From: Polynucleobacter parvulilacunae
GTDB lineage: Bacteria; Pseudomonadota; Gammaproteobacteria; Burkholderiales; Burkholderiaceae
Direction of reading: 5' to 3'
Assembly (NCBI RefSeq): GCF_018881715.1
Contig: NZ_JACVPW010000013.1
Span: 124,001 to 188,000, forward strand
DNA length: 64,000 bases
The notes beneath the pieces were generated by a model. The model saw only the letters and a list, made by a program, of their open reading frames with translations. It had not been told where the DNA came from and did no database searches. Shown here one piece after another: positions 10,357-19,298 of this stretch. A program made the position numbers and the translations under genes. How positions within the stretch are numbered: position 1 is the stretch's first letter; each line of letters opens with the position of its first letter.

Positions 10357-11793
10357 ATGAGCCAAGTTTTTGACGTAGTAGTTATTGGTGGTGGCCCCGG
10401 TGGCTATATCGCCGCAATTCGTGCAGCGCAACTCGGTTTCAAAGTTGCCTGTGCTGAATCGCAATCCTATGATGACCCAAAGGGTGAGCCACGTTTAGGC
10501 GGCACTTGCTTGAACGTTGGTTGTATTCCTTCTAAGGCCTTGTTGGCTTCTTCTGAAGAATTTGAGAAGATTAATCATCACGCTGCTGATCACGGAATTA
10601 AAGTAGGTGCAGTTAGCATCGACTCTAAGAAGATGATCGCTCGTAAAGATGACATCGTTACCAAAATGACCGGTGGTATTCAGTACTTGTTCCGTAAGAA
10701 CAAAATCACTTTGTTAAAAGGCCATGCTTCATTTGAAGGCAAGGGCGCTGATGGTTATCAAATCAAAATTGATGGCAAAGATAAAACTACAGTTATAGGC
10801 AAGAATGTAATCATTGCAACTGGTTCTAAGGCACGTCATCTTCCAGGTATCACTGTAGACAACGTATTGATCTGCGATAACGAAGGTGCCTTGAAGTTTG
10901 ATTCTGCGCCTAAGAAATTAGGCGTAATCGGTGCAGGCGTCATTGGCTTGGAGTTGGGTTCTGTATGGCGTCGTCTCGGTGCCGAAGTGACTGTACTCGA
11001 AGCAATGCCTTCATTCTTAGGCGCTTGTGATATCAGTATCGCTAAAGAAGCGCAAAAGTTGTTTGCTAAGCAAGGCTTGAGCATTAACACTGGCGTCAAA
11101 ATTGGCGATGTGAAAGCTGACAAGAAGGGTGTAGTGGTTAATTACACCGACAGCGCTGGTAAAGCTGCTAAGTTGGAATGTGATCGCTTAATTGTTTCTG
11201 TTGGTCGCGTACCAAACACCGATAAATTAGGTTTAGACAAGATTGGCCTCAAGGTGGATGAGCGTGGCTTCATTCCTATTGATGATCACACTTGCGCAAC
11301 TGCAGCACCTGGCGTTTACGCTGTTGGTGACGTAGTGCGTGGACCAATGTTGGCACATAAAGCAGAAGACGAAGGTGTCTTGGTTGCTGAAGTGATTGCC
11401 GGCCAAAAACCACATATCGATTACAACTGCATTCCTTGGGTTATCTACACTGATCCTGAGATTGCATGGGTTGGTAAAACTGAACAAGCGCTCAAAGAAG
11501 CTGGCGTTGCTTACAAAGCAGGTCAGTTCCCATTTGCCGCTAACGGCCGTGCCTTAGGTATGGGTCGTGCTGATGGTTTCATCAAAGTATTGGCTGATGC
11601 TAAGACTGATGAGATTCTTGGTGTTCATATTATTGGTGCCAATGCTTCTGATTTAATTGCTGAAGCAGCGGTTGCAATGGAATTCAAAGCAGCAGCAGAA
11701 GATATTGCTCGTATCTGTCATGCACATCCAAGTTTGTCCGAAGTGATGCGTGAAGCAGCATTGGCGACAGATTCACGTGCATTAAATATGTAA
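10357..11793 (+). CDS. lpdA: Dihydrolipoyl dehydrogenase (E3)
   Basis: FAD-dependent E3 that reoxidises dihydrolipoamide and makes NADH, shared by 2-oxoacid dehydrogenase and glycine cleavage complexes. It has 478 residues with the FAD-binding GGGPGG (11-16), redox-active disulfide Cys51/Cys56 in GGTCLNVGCIPSK, the NAD-binding GAGVIG near 190, the second FAD motif ending YAVGDV, and the C-terminal catalytic HAHPSLSE. It is 12 bp after odhB with AAGGGAAG as ribosome site. Its position in the odh operon makes it the dedicated E3 of OGDH, though it may also serve other complexes. Confidence 0.97.
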   Translation: MSQVFDVVVIGGGPGGYIAAIRAAQLGFKVACAESQSYDDPKGEPRLGGTCLNVGCIPSKALLASSEEFEKINHHAADHGIKVGAVSIDSKKMIARKDDIVTKMTGGIQYLFRKNKITLLKGHASFEGKGADGYQIKIDGKDKTTVIGKNVIIATGSKARHLPGITVDNVLICDNEGALKFDSAPKKLGVIGAGVIGLELGSVWRRLGAEVTVLEAMPSFLGACDISIAKEAQKLFAKQGLSINTGVKIGDVKADKKGVVVNYTDSAGKAAKLECDRLIVSVGRVPNTDKLGLDKIGLKVDERGFIPIDDHTCATAAPGVYAVGDVVRGPMLAHKAEDEGVLVAEVIAGQKPHIDYNCIPWVIYTDPEIAWVGKTEQALKEAGVAYKAGQFPFAANGRALGMGRADGFIKVLADAKTDEILGVHIIGANASDLIAEAAVAMEFKAAAEDIARICHAHPSLSEVMREAALATDSRALNM

Positions 11794-12897
11794 TTGAAAA
11801 CCATTGAGTTTTACCAACAAGAGTTAAAGGCGCGCGGGTATCAAAGCGATCCCGCGCAGCTTCGTGCTGTTGAGCGTCTGCAGGAATGTGAAGATCAATG
11901 GATTGCTTACAAAGAAATCCGCAGCAATACCCTAAAGAAGAAAATATTTAAACCAACACTTCCCCGTGGTTTGTACCTGTGGGGCGGTGTGGGTCGTGGC
12001 AAATCTTTCTTGATGGACTGCTTTTATGCAGCTTCACCGCTAGAGAAAAAGATCCGCATTCATTTTCATGAGTTTATGCGGGAAGTGCATCGCGAATTGC
12101 ATGAGCTATCAGGTCTATCTGATCCGCTTGATGAGTTAGCAAAGCGCATCTCTAATCGCTATCGCCTGATTTGCTTTGACGAGTTTCACATCAATGACAT
12201 TGCCGATGCGATGATTTTGTATCGTTTGCTTGATGCACTCTTTGCTGATCGAGTGCAATTTGTTATGACTTCAAACTATCGTCCAGACCAGCTTTATCCC
12301 AATGGTCTGCACCGCGATAGATTGATACCAGCGATTAAGTTGCTAGAAGAAAAGTTAGACGTACTGAATGTGGATGCGGGCAATGATTACCGCCGTGTAC
12401 AAATGGCACAAGTTGAAGCGTATCTCACTCCAGTCAATGCGGAAACTCAAGCTACGCTTGGGCAGATGTTCCAGACCTTGATTGGTAATCAAAAAGAAGC
12501 ACGCAATCCCGTCCTTAATATTGAGTCGCGAGAATTACGTCCCTTGCATATGGCTGATGGAGTGGTGTGGTTTGACTTTAAAACACTGTGCTGTGGCCCA
12601 CGCTCGCAAAACGATTACCTGGAGATTGCCAACCAGTTTCATACGGTGATTCTGTCTGGGGTGCCTTATATGCCACCCAGAATGACCAATGAGGCTCGTC
12701 GCTTTATATGGTTAATTGACGTCCTGTACGACCATAAAATCAAACTCATCATCTCCGCTGAGGTTCCAGCCCCGGATTTGTATACCGAGGGCCAAATTAC
12801 CGCCGAATTCTCGCGAACCGTGTCCCGTTTGATCGAGATGCAGTCGCGTGACTACCTAGATGCGCCGCGCCGGGTAATTGACACCAGCTTGACCTAA
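11794..12897 (+). CDS. zapE: Cell division protein ZapE (AFG1-family ATPase)
   Basis: P-loop ATPase of the AFG1/LACE1 family; in E. coli ZapE binds FtsZ at the constricting ring and destabilises FtsZ polymers. At 367 residues it is family length. The Walker A motif GGVGRGKS is at about 64-71 and Walker B LICFDEFHINDIADAM at about 124. The reading frame opens with TTG at 11794, immediately after the lpdA TAA and without a Shine-Dalgarno, so translation probably depends on coupling to lpdA. No closer ATG preserves the conserved N-terminus. Confidence 0.93.
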   Translation: MKTIEFYQQELKARGYQSDPAQLRAVERLQECEDQWIAYKEIRSNTLKKKIFKPTLPRGLYLWGGVGRGKSFLMDCFYAASPLEKKIRIHFHEFMREVHRELHELSGLSDPLDELAKRISNRYRLICFDEFHINDIADAMILYRLLDALFADRVQFVMTSNYRPDQLYPNGLHRDRLIPAIKLLEEKLDVLNVDAGNDYRRVQMAQVEAYLTPVNAETQATLGQMFQTLIGNQKEARNPVLNIESRELRPLHMADGVVWFDFKTLCCGPRSQNDYLEIANQFHTVILSGVPYMPPRMTNEARRFIWLIDVLYDHKIKLIISAEVPAPDLYTEGQITAEFSRTVSRLIEMQSRDYLDAPRRVIDTSLT

Positions 12898-12906
12898 AAT
12901 AGGGTC

Positions 12907-13758
12907 ATGAGTAGCTTTTCACCCCTAAATGCCGACTTGCATTGCCATTCAGTGATTTCTGATGGCACTTTGACGCCTGAAGAATTAGCGGAACGTGCTA
13001 AATCTAATGGTGTACATTTGTGGGCACTGACTGATCATGATGAATTGGGTGGTCAGAAGCGCGCTAAGGAAGCGGCTAGCGCATTAAAGATCGATTACCT
13101 TGCTGGTGTAGAGATCTCGGTTACTTGGATGGGTGAAACTATTCATATCGTTGGACTTGGGATTGATGCTGAGCATGCTGGAATTATTGAAGGCTTGCGT
13201 TCTACTCGAGAAGGTCGCGGCAATCGTGCACAGCTGATGGCTGAGCAATTATCTAAGGCGGGTATTGAAGGTGCTTATGAAGGCGCACTTCACTTCGCCG
13301 GTAATCATGATTTGATTTCTAGAACACACTTCGCGCGCTTTTTGGTGGAGCAGGGTGTATGCCGCAATACCGAGCATGTCTTTAAAAATTATTTAATTGA
13401 AGGTAAGCCAGGATATGTGCCTCATCAGTGGGCCAGCCTAGATAATGCTGTTCAATGGATTAAAGCAGCGGGTGGCGTGGCGGTGATTGCGCATCCCGGC
13501 CGTTACAGCAGGCTCAATGCCATGCAAATGGATGAACTCTATAAGCACTTTAAAGATCTTGGTGGTCTTGCAATTGAGGTCATTACCGGCAGCCATAGTC
13601 CGGATCAATATAAAACTTTTGCAAAGATTGCCCAGCAGTACGGATTTTTAGCTTCTCGCGGCTCAGACTTTCATGATCCGAATGAGAGTCATATTGATTT
13701 GGGTAAGCTCCCACACTTACCAGACCATCTTACGCCAGTATGGTCTGTCTTCCATTAA
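12907..13758 (+). CDS. PHP-domain phosphoesterase (RNase AM / YciV-TrpH type)
   Basis: A 283-residue metal-dependent phosphoesterase of the PHP family. Members of the YciV/Rnm branch hydrolyse 3',5'-nucleoside bisphosphates and trim 5' ends of short RNAs. Metal ligands visible are HxH at 12 and 14, TDHDE near 40, EIS near 72, HPGRYSR near 196 and GSDFHD near 257. It starts 9 bp after zapE with AGGGTC upstream. The substrate is inferred from family length and motif pattern; a histidinol-phosphatase role is less likely because no his genes are near. Confidence 0.85.
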   Translation: MSSFSPLNADLHCHSVISDGTLTPEELAERAKSNGVHLWALTDHDELGGQKRAKEAASALKIDYLAGVEISVTWMGETIHIVGLGIDAEHAGIIEGLRSTREGRGNRAQLMAEQLSKAGIEGAYEGALHFAGNHDLISRTHFARFLVEQGVCRNTEHVFKNYLIEGKPGYVPHQWASLDNAVQWIKAAGGVAVIAHPGRYSRLNAMQMDELYKHFKDLGGLAIEVITGSHSPDQYKTFAKIAQQYGFLASRGSDFHDPNESHIDLGKLPHLPDHLTPVWSVFH

Positions 13759-13803
13759 GAATTTAAGCTCTTTACCAATTAACCACTAAGAAAAAGAAAA
13801 CAG

Positions 13804-15006
13804 ATGTTTGCTGAACGCGTTCTCTCAGGCATGCGACCAACTGGTAGTTTGCACCTAGGCCATTACCACGGTGTACTAAAAAATTGGGTGCGCTTGCAAT
13901 CCGAATACCCGTGCTTCTTTTTTGTAGCAGATTGGCATGCTCTTACAACCCATTACGAAACACCCGATGTGATTGAGCAATCTGTTTGGGATATGGTGAT
14001 TGATTGGTTAGCTACAGGCGTAGATCCAAATCAAGCTACCTTGTTTATTCAAAGCAAGGTGCCTGAGCACGCTGAGCTATTCCTACTGCTCTCCATGGGA
14101 ACCCCATTGGGCTGGCTTGAGCGGGTGCCTACCTATAAAGATCAAATTGAGAAGCTCAAGGAAAAGGATCTCCAAACATACGGCTTCTTAGGTTATCCAT
14201 TATTACAAGCTGCAGATATTTTGATTTATCGTGCGCAGTTTGTACCCGTTGGTGAAGACCAGGTTCCTCACGTAGAAATGACCCGTGAGGTAGCGCGTCG
14301 CTTTAACTATTTGTATGGTCGTGAGCCAGGCTTTGAGGAAAAGGCTTTAGAGGCAGTTAAAAAGCTCGGCAGCAAGCGTGCCAAGATGTATGCTGAATTA
14401 CGCGTTGCTTTTCAGGAGCGTGGTGATGACGAGGCTTTAGAGCAAGCCAAGGCTTTGCTGCAAGAAGCGCAAAGTCTATCAATGGCTGATCGCGAAAGAC
14501 TCTTTGGTTTCTTGGAAGGTGCACGCAAAATTATCTTGCCTGAACCACAGGCATTGCTTACAACAGCATCACGTATGCCAGGTATTGATGGGCAGAAGAT
14601 GTCCAAGTCTTATGGTAATACGATTAGCATTCGCGAAAACCCAGAAGACGTAATCAAAAAGATCCGCACGATGCCTACCGATCCTGCACGTGTTCGTAGA
14701 ACGGATGCGGGTGATCCAGCGCGTTGCCCAGTATGGCAATTGCATACTGTTTACTCCAATGACGAGACCAAGCAGTGGGTGGATAAGGGTTGTAAATCTG
14801 CTGGCATTGGTTGTCTCGAATGCAAGCAGCCAGTGATTGATGCTATTTTGGCTGAGCAGCAACCGATGTTTGAGCGTGCTCAGAAATATCTGGATGATCC
14901 AAGTCTATTGCGCTCCATCATTGCAGATGGTTGCGACAAGGCACGTAAGGTTGCTCAAGAAACAATGCGCGAGGTTCGTGAGGCAATGGGCCTTGCTTAC
15001 GATTAA
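13804..15006 (+). CDS. trpS: Tryptophan--tRNA ligase
   Basis: Class I synthetase charging tRNA-Trp. The HIGH-type motif HLGHY lies at residues 18-22 and KMSKS near 263. At 400 residues it is longer than the E. coli enzyme of about 334 because of an inserted helical segment (roughly 180-245, rich in charged residues such as RVAFQERGDDEALEQA) between the nucleotide-binding core and KMSKS; this longer form is, to my knowledge, usual in Burkholderiales. The ATG at 13804 follows AAGAAAAAG. The next gene starts only 3 bp downstream. Confidence 0.97.
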   Translation: MFAERVLSGMRPTGSLHLGHYHGVLKNWVRLQSEYPCFFFVADWHALTTHYETPDVIEQSVWDMVIDWLATGVDPNQATLFIQSKVPEHAELFLLLSMGTPLGWLERVPTYKDQIEKLKEKDLQTYGFLGYPLLQAADILIYRAQFVPVGEDQVPHVEMTREVARRFNYLYGREPGFEEKALEAVKKLGSKRAKMYAELRVAFQERGDDEALEQAKALLQEAQSLSMADRERLFGFLEGARKIILPEPQALLTTASRMPGIDGQKMSKSYGNTISIRENPEDVIKKIRTMPTDPARVRRTDAGDPARCPVWQLHTVYSNDETKQWVDKGCKSAGIGCLECKQPVIDAILAEQQPMFERAQKYLDDPSLLRSIIADGCDKARKVAQETMREVREAMGLAYD

Positions 15007-15009
15007 GGT

Positions 15010-15579
15010 TTGATCTTGCCAGATGCGCACGATGTCATCCTGAATGCCTCTCCATGGGTGAGGCGTTTTGCTCCGCTCATTCCTAAGGGTGGGTCGGTTC
15101 TTGATTTGGCTTGTGGATCTGGACGCCATTCCGAGCACATTGCCGGCCTGGGTCATGAAGTCTTGGCGGTCGATCAAGATATCTCAGCGATAGAGTCTAA
15201 TCACCATCCTTTGGTCACCCCTAAGCGACTTGATCTTGAGGGGGCTGATTGGCCCCTCAAGGATGCCAATTTTTGTGCAATCGTAGTCACCAACTACCTC
15301 TATCGTCCGCACCTCGATCAATTGCCCAAAATGCTACAAATGGGCGGTATTTTGATCTATGAAACTTTCACTATAGGGAATGGTGATTTTGGTAAGCCAT
15401 CCAACCCTAATTTCCTTCTAAATCCAGGGGAATTACTCGCTTTTGCCGCTCGCCATGGGCTTAAAGTGCTGGCTTATGAGGATATTTATGTGGATCAGCC
15501 CAAACCAGCTATGGTTCAGCGCCTGTGCGCTGTAAAAGGTGAGCTAAAACAGCGCATTCCGTTACAATTTCAGGGTTAA
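15010..15579 (+). CDS. Class I SAM-dependent methyltransferase
   Basis: A 189-residue Rossmann-fold methyltransferase. The SAM-binding motif [15 protein letters not shown] is at about 31-44, the acidic ribose-binding residue in LAVDQD near 55, and motif [14 protein letters not shown] near 93. The target substrate is unknown. It begins with TTG at 15010, 3 bp after trpS, with TAAGG upstream; a second TTG two codons later is also possible. The short spacing suggests co-transcription with trpS and translational coupling. It resembles small TehB-like methyltransferases, but no specific function can be assigned. Confidence 0.82.
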   Translation: MILPDAHDVILNASPWVRRFAPLIPKGGSVLDLACGSGRHSEHIAGLGHEVLAVDQDISAIESNHHPLVTPKRLDLEGADWPLKDANFCAIVVTNYLYRPHLDQLPKMLQMGGILIYETFTIGNGDFGKPSNPNFLLNPGELLAFAARHGLKVLAYEDIYVDQPKPAMVQRLCAVKGELKQRIPLQFQG

Positions 15580-15605
15580 GACAGCAAAAATTCGGTGCAT
15601 ATTCG

Positions 15606-16529
15606 GTGACAAATTCAGCTCATTCCAAAGGCAGTAAAAAGACCATCGCTGGCAGCATGCCGGCTATTGTTACTCCGATGTTCGAGGATGGGAGTTTGGA
15701 TTTCGCTAGCTTGCGTTCTTTATTGGATTGGCATGTAGCAGAAGGCACTGATGGGATTGTGATTGTCGGGACTAGCGGCGAGTCCCCAACGGTTTCCGTT
15801 GAAGAGCATTGCGAACTAATTCGTGTGACAGTTGAGCAGATCGCTGGACGCATCCCGGTGATTGCTGGTACTGGTGGCAACTCAACAATCGAAGCGATTG
15901 AGTTAACTAAATTTGCAAAACAGGTTGGTGCAGATGCCAGCTTGCAAGTGGTGCCGTATTACAACAAGCCTACACAAGAAGGCATGTTTGCGCATTTTAA
16001 AAAGATTGCCGAGTCCGTAGACCTTCCGGTAATTTTGTATAACGTTCCAGGTAGGACGGTTGCCGATTTAGCTGGTGATACCGTAGTTCGTTTGGCAGGT
16101 GTGCCCGGCATTATCGGAATTAAAGAAGCAACCGGCAGCCTAGAGCGTGGCACCTTATTGATCAATGACCTGAAGCGTGCTGGTCATGAAGATTTTTCCG
16201 TATTTTCTGGTGACGATCTCACTGCTGCCATGTTGATGTTGATGGGTGGCAAAGGGAATATTTCAGTAACCGCCAATATTGCTCCGCGTTTGATGCATGA
16301 GCTTTGCGTAGCTGCGATGTCTGATGATGTTAAGCGAACCCGTGAAATTCAGTATCAATTAATTGCAGTTCATAAAGCCATGTTTACAGAGGCTAATCCA
16401 ATTCCAGTTAAATGGGCTCTTCATGAGATGGGTAAGATTACCGCAGGCATTCGTTTGCCATTAACACCTTTAAGTAATTCATTGCGCGAGCCTTTGAAGG
16501 CGGCGTTAAAACAGGCCAATTTATTATGA
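15606..16529 (+). CDS. dapA: 4-hydroxy-tetrahydrodipicolinate synthase
   Basis: Schiff-base aldolase joining pyruvate and aspartate semialdehyde in lysine and meso-diaminopimelate synthesis. [14 protein letters not shown] (family signature), YNVPGRT with the catalytic Tyr, and GIKEATGS with the Schiff-base lysine are all present. It has 307 residues, about 15 longer at the N-terminus than E. coli DapA. The start is GTG at 15606 with a weak ribosome site. The stop overlaps the next gene's ATG, which places dapA and a bamC-like gene in one operon, as in other Proteobacteria. Confidence 0.96.
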   Translation: MTNSAHSKGSKKTIAGSMPAIVTPMFEDGSLDFASLRSLLDWHVAEGTDGIVIVGTSGESPTVSVEEHCELIRVTVEQIAGRIPVIAGTGGNSTIEAIELTKFAKQVGADASLQVVPYYNKPTQEGMFAHFKKIAESVDLPVILYNVPGRTVADLAGDTVVRLAGVPGIIGIKEATGSLERGTLLINDLKRAGHEDFSVFSGDDLTAAMLMLMGGKGNISVTANIAPRLMHELCVAAMSDDVKRTREIQYQLIAVHKAMFTEANPIPVKWALHEMGKITAGIRLPLTPLSNSLREPLKAALKQANLL

Positions 16530-17674
16530 TGAATTTGTTCCAAATATTTCGTCGATTCCTATCGATCTTGGCTTTTATTTTTATTGCTTCTGCAGCATTG
16601 ACTGCTTGTAAGTCTGTTACTAGTAGCGATACTGTTGACTACAAGAGCTCCGGCGCTGTTCGTGGTCCTAATTTGTCCTACCCTCCAGATCTCATCACGG
16701 CTCAGGCTGATCGCCGCTACATCGTGCAGGACGGCACCGCCACGATGTCTGAATACAATACTGCTGTAAAAAAGTCATCTCAGATGCGCAGTAATGTAAT
16801 GACAGGTATTCCGGGTATGCGTATCGCCAAAGATGGCGAACGTCGCTGGTTGGTAGTTGAAAAGCCAGCCCCAGAACTCTATCCGCAAGTGAAAGATTTT
16901 TGGCAAGAGAATGGTTTCTTGTTGGTTGTTGACTCTCCATCCACCGGCATCATGGAAACCGATTGGGCGGAAAATCGTGCAAGGATTGCTCAGGATTGGA
17001 TTCGTTCCACGATTGGCGGAGCCATTGATTCAATTTACGATACTGGTGAGCGCGATAAATATAAGACCCGTTTAGAGGTTTCTAAGCCTGGCGAGACTGA
17101 GATTTATATTACTCAACGCGGCGCAATCGAAAAATGCGTTAGCGATACTACCGGTGCATGTATTTCCACTATTTGGACTGGCCGTCCAAACGATCCAGAA
17201 TTAGAGGCTGCATTCTTGGCGCGCTTGATGGAGCGCTTAGGTATGACCCAGGAGCAAGCTAAAGCAATGGTAGCTGCACCGCTTGGTCCTAAAACACCTA
17301 AGGCAAAGTTTGTTCAGGAGGGTAATAACCAAGGCTACATTGAGTTAAGTGCTGGTTTTGATCGTTCATGGCGTGATGTTGGTTTAGCGCTAGATCGCTC
17401 AAACTTTACTGTTGAAGATCGTAATCGCTCTACTGGTGTTTATTATGTTCGCTACGTTAACCCAAAAGACTTGGGTGATACCAAAGGATTCTTCTCCAAT
17501 CTCTTTAGCAGTAAAGATGAGTCTGGTATGAAGGCTAAGAAATATCAGGTGGTAGTGAAGAGTACTGGAGATAATTCTGCAAACGTTTATGTGCAGAGTG
17601 CGGAAGGTAAACCAGAAAATACGCCGGCTGGTTTCCAGTTATTGACCCTGCTAACGGATCAGCTGACAAAGTAA
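16526..17674 (+). CDS. bamC: Outer membrane assembly lipoprotein BamC-like (NlpB)
   Basis: Predicted lipoprotein of the BAM complex, which folds beta-barrel proteins into the outer membrane. It has 382 residues with a signal peptide ending in lipobox LTAC (Cys28, or 27 from the second ATG at 16529), a disordered N-terminal stretch with YPPDLI, then two helix-grip domains (about 95-215 and 265-380), the pattern of BamC. The start overlaps the dapA stop as ATGATGA. dapA-bamC adjacency is conserved with E. coli dapA-nlpB. Sequence divergence from E. coli is high, so the call rests on layout and context. Confidence 0.85.
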   Translation: MMNLFQIFRRFLSILAFIFIASAALTACKSVTSSDTVDYKSSGAVRGPNLSYPPDLITAQADRRYIVQDGTATMSEYNTAVKKSSQMRSNVMTGIPGMRIAKDGERRWLVVEKPAPELYPQVKDFWQENGFLLVVDSPSTGIMETDWAENRARIAQDWIRSTIGGAIDSIYDTGERDKYKTRLEVSKPGETEIYITQRGAIEKCVSDTTGACISTIWTGRPNDPELEAAFLARLMERLGMTQEQAKAMVAAPLGPKTPKAKFVQEGNNQGYIELSAGFDRSWRDVGLALDRSNFTVEDRNRSTGVYYVRYVNPKDLGDTKGFFSNLFSSKDESGMKAKKYQVVVKSTGDNSANVYVQSAEGKPENTPAGFQLLTLLTDQLTK

Positions 17675-17704
17675 TTCATCGTATTCAATTTTTAACAGCC
17701 AATA

Positions 17705-17732
17705 AAAAAGCCGCTTTTCAGCGGCTTTTTTT
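17705..17732. terminator. Bidirectional terminator between bamC and the small lipoprotein gene
   Basis: Perfect 11-bp stem AAAAAGCCGCT/AGCGGCTTTTT with loop TTTC, T run on the plus side and A run on the other. It can end both the plus-strand dapA-bamC transcript and the minus-strand gene that stops at 17747. Confidence 0.93.
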
Positions 17733-17746
17733 CTTCATGAAGAAGA

Positions 17747-17914
17747 TTACTTCTTAGCGTCAGCAGCAGGAGCAGCTGGAGCAGCAGCAGGAGCTTCAGC
17801 AGCTGGAGCAGCTGGAGCAGCAGCAGGAGCTTCAACAGGCTTTGCTTCTTCTTTTTTACCGCAAGCGGCCAAGGCGATTGCTAACATAGCAGCGAAAACG
17901 AGTGACTTCTTCAT
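17747..17914 (-). CDS. Small Ala/Pro-repeat lipoprotein (55 aa)
   Basis: A 55-residue gene on the minus strand, short enough to be missed by length filters. The product starts MKKSLVFAAMLAIALAAC: a signal peptide with lipobox LAAC (Cys18). After GKKEEAKPV come two perfect copies of a 12-residue unit [12 protein letters not shown] (28-39 and 40-51), then DAKK. AAAGGA sits 9 bases upstream of the ATG, and a -35/-10 pair lies further up. This looks like a small membrane-anchored lipoprotein with a Pro/Ala arm that could reach through the periplasm; function unknown. Translation signals, lipobox and terminator together make it a real gene. Confidence 0.85.
   Translation of the reverse strand: MKKSLVFAAMLAIALAACGKKEEAKPVEAPAAAPAAPAAEAPAAAPAAPAADAKK
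17768..17839 (-). repeat. 36-bp coding tandem repeat (2 copies) in the small lipoprotein gene
   Basis: Two head-to-tail copies encode the [12 protein letters not shown] unit; the DNA consists of GCAGCTGG and GCAGCAGGAGCTTC blocks. Copy number is likely to vary between strains by slippage. Edges are approximate. Confidence 0.7.
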
Positions 17915-17939
17915 TTGTAAATTCCTTTAAAAAATTAAC

Positions 17940-17959
17940 AACAATTACCGGTAATTGTT
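17940..17959. promoter_or_regulatory. Perfect 20-bp palindrome in the small-lipoprotein leader
   Basis: AACAATTACCGGTAATTGTT reads identically on both strands. It lies 26 bp upstream of the lipoprotein ATG, downstream of the predicted promoter. It could be an operator for a dimeric regulator or, in RNA, a stem. A second symmetric element, AGGGA-TTA-TCCCT, lies at 17974-17986. Confidence 0.6.
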
Positions 17960-18004
17960 TTCTGGATTCACCGAGGGATTATCCCTAAGTAGTTTCCAGC
18001 ATTT

Positions 18005-18034
18005 ATTATATCCATGTCGAAATTCAGCGTCCAA
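18005..18034 (-). promoter_or_regulatory. Sigma-70 promoter for the small lipoprotein
   Basis: On the minus strand, TTGGAC (18034-18029), an 18-base spacer and consensus TATAAT (18010-18005). The -35 lies inside the 3' end of roxA. A start near 17998 gives a leader of about 84 nt. Confidence 0.65.
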
Positions 18035-19256
18035 AAACAAGCCATCCAGCTAAATAGGCTTCATAAAGGCTAGATTTATCAAGGTTTTGTAGTTTGGTGG
18101 TTTGGAGGCCCTTTTTGGCCGAGAGGGTTTGCCAGGCCTTAAGAATAGCGGGCAGTTGCTCCTTGCTCACATCATCCCCATTGCAATAAACCTGCTTTCC
18201 TAGGCTCAAAATGCGCGTTTGTGGGTGTGGCTGCAGCTGGCTGGAGGCTAGCGTTCTGTGGAATTCCTGAGGCTTAAGAGGGTTTTGAGGGGCATCAAAT
18301 AGAGCCGCTTGTTTAGGCTCCGATAAGTAGGCGGTAATGCCTGGCAAAAAACTATCGATTTGATCTAACTTTAATTCCTTGAGCTTTGAGCTAAGTTGTT
18401 GAATGAGCTCTTCCGGGAGCTGTTCGGGAAGTCGGGTTGCCGCTTGTTTTGGATCCGCAAATTTATTCTCCAATGCAGGGATATCCTCTAGGGATTCGGC
18501 AAGCCGCCACAAACCTTCTTGTAGCAATTCCTTAAAGCTGGGTGAGCGAAAACCTACAGACCAAGTCTGGCAGCCCGGATCAAGGGCAATGCCATCATGA
18601 GCCACATGAGGTGGTAAGTACAACATGTCACCAGGCTCTAGAACCCATTCTTGCTCGACCTTAAAGTTCTGCAGAATTTTTAACGGGAGCTTTGGATTGA
18701 GACTCAAATCCTTTTGCTCTGAAATGCGCCACTGCCTCCTGCCTGACATTTGAATTAAAAATACATCATATGAGTCGAAGTGGGGGCCAACGCCACCACC
18801 AACTCCGGCAATGCTGATCATTAAATCGTCTAAGCGGGCATCTGGAATAAAGCGAAACCATGAGAGGATTTTTGCAGCAGCAGGGTGATGCGCTTCCATG
18901 CCCTGTAAAAGCAAAGTCCAATTGGGTTTATCAATCGAGGGAATTGCTTTTTTGGAGAATGGCCCCTGGTCAAAACTCCAGGGCATAGATTTCACTAGGC
19001 GCGATTCGACCTCGTCATGCAGGGCAAATTGAATTAACTCATTTGATGGAATTGGGCTATCGAGCGATTCTCCATGGTGAGCCGAGAGGTCGAATGCCGG
19101 TATCGCCCCACGTACCAAGAGGGGCTTTTTATGCCAATAGCGCATCATGAACTGCTCGGGGCTAATCCCACCAAATAGGGCCCAGGGCTTACTCAAGGGG
19201 AGTTTTGCGGGGGCTTGGGGCGGATCGTAGGGTTTGCTCAAGTAAAATGAGGTCAT
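18024..19256 (-). CDS. roxA: Ribosomal oxygenase, 50S L16 arginine hydroxylase RoxA-like
   Basis: JmjC-type Fe(II)/2-oxoglutarate oxygenase of the YcfD/RoxA family, which hydroxylates an arginine of ribosomal protein L16. It has 410 residues. The metal ligands are visible as HFD (His159, Asp161) and His220 in HDG, set in the double-stranded beta helix (about 100-230); the C-terminal part matches the dimerisation and winged-helix regions of the family. The N-terminal ISPEQFMMRYWHKKPLLVR is the family hallmark. It diverges from the slyD-like gene with 42 bp between starts. Target assignment is by homology. Confidence 0.9.
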   Translation of the reverse strand: MTSFYLSKPYDPPQAPAKLPLSKPWALFGGISPEQFMMRYWHKKPLLVRGAIPAFDLSAHHGESLDSPIPSNELIQFALHDEVESRLVKSMPWSFDQGPFSKKAIPSIDKPNWTLLLQGMEAHHPAAAKILSWFRFIPDARLDDLMISIAGVGGGVGPHFDSYDVFLIQMSGRRQWRISEQKDLSLNPKLPLKILQNFKVEQEWVLEPGDMLYLPPHVAHDGIALDPGCQTWSVGFRSPSFKELLQEGLWRLAESLEDIPALENKFADPKQAATRLPEQLPEELIQQLSSKLKELKLDQIDSFLPGITAYLSEPKQAALFDAPQNPLKPQEFHRTLASSQLQPHPQTRILSLGKQVYCNGDDVSKEQLPAILKAWQTLSAKKGLQTTKLQNLDKSSLYEAYLAGWLVFGR

Positions 19257-19298
19257 AAAGTGAAAGTTAAAAGCTTTTTAGAAACTGATTAGAAACGA

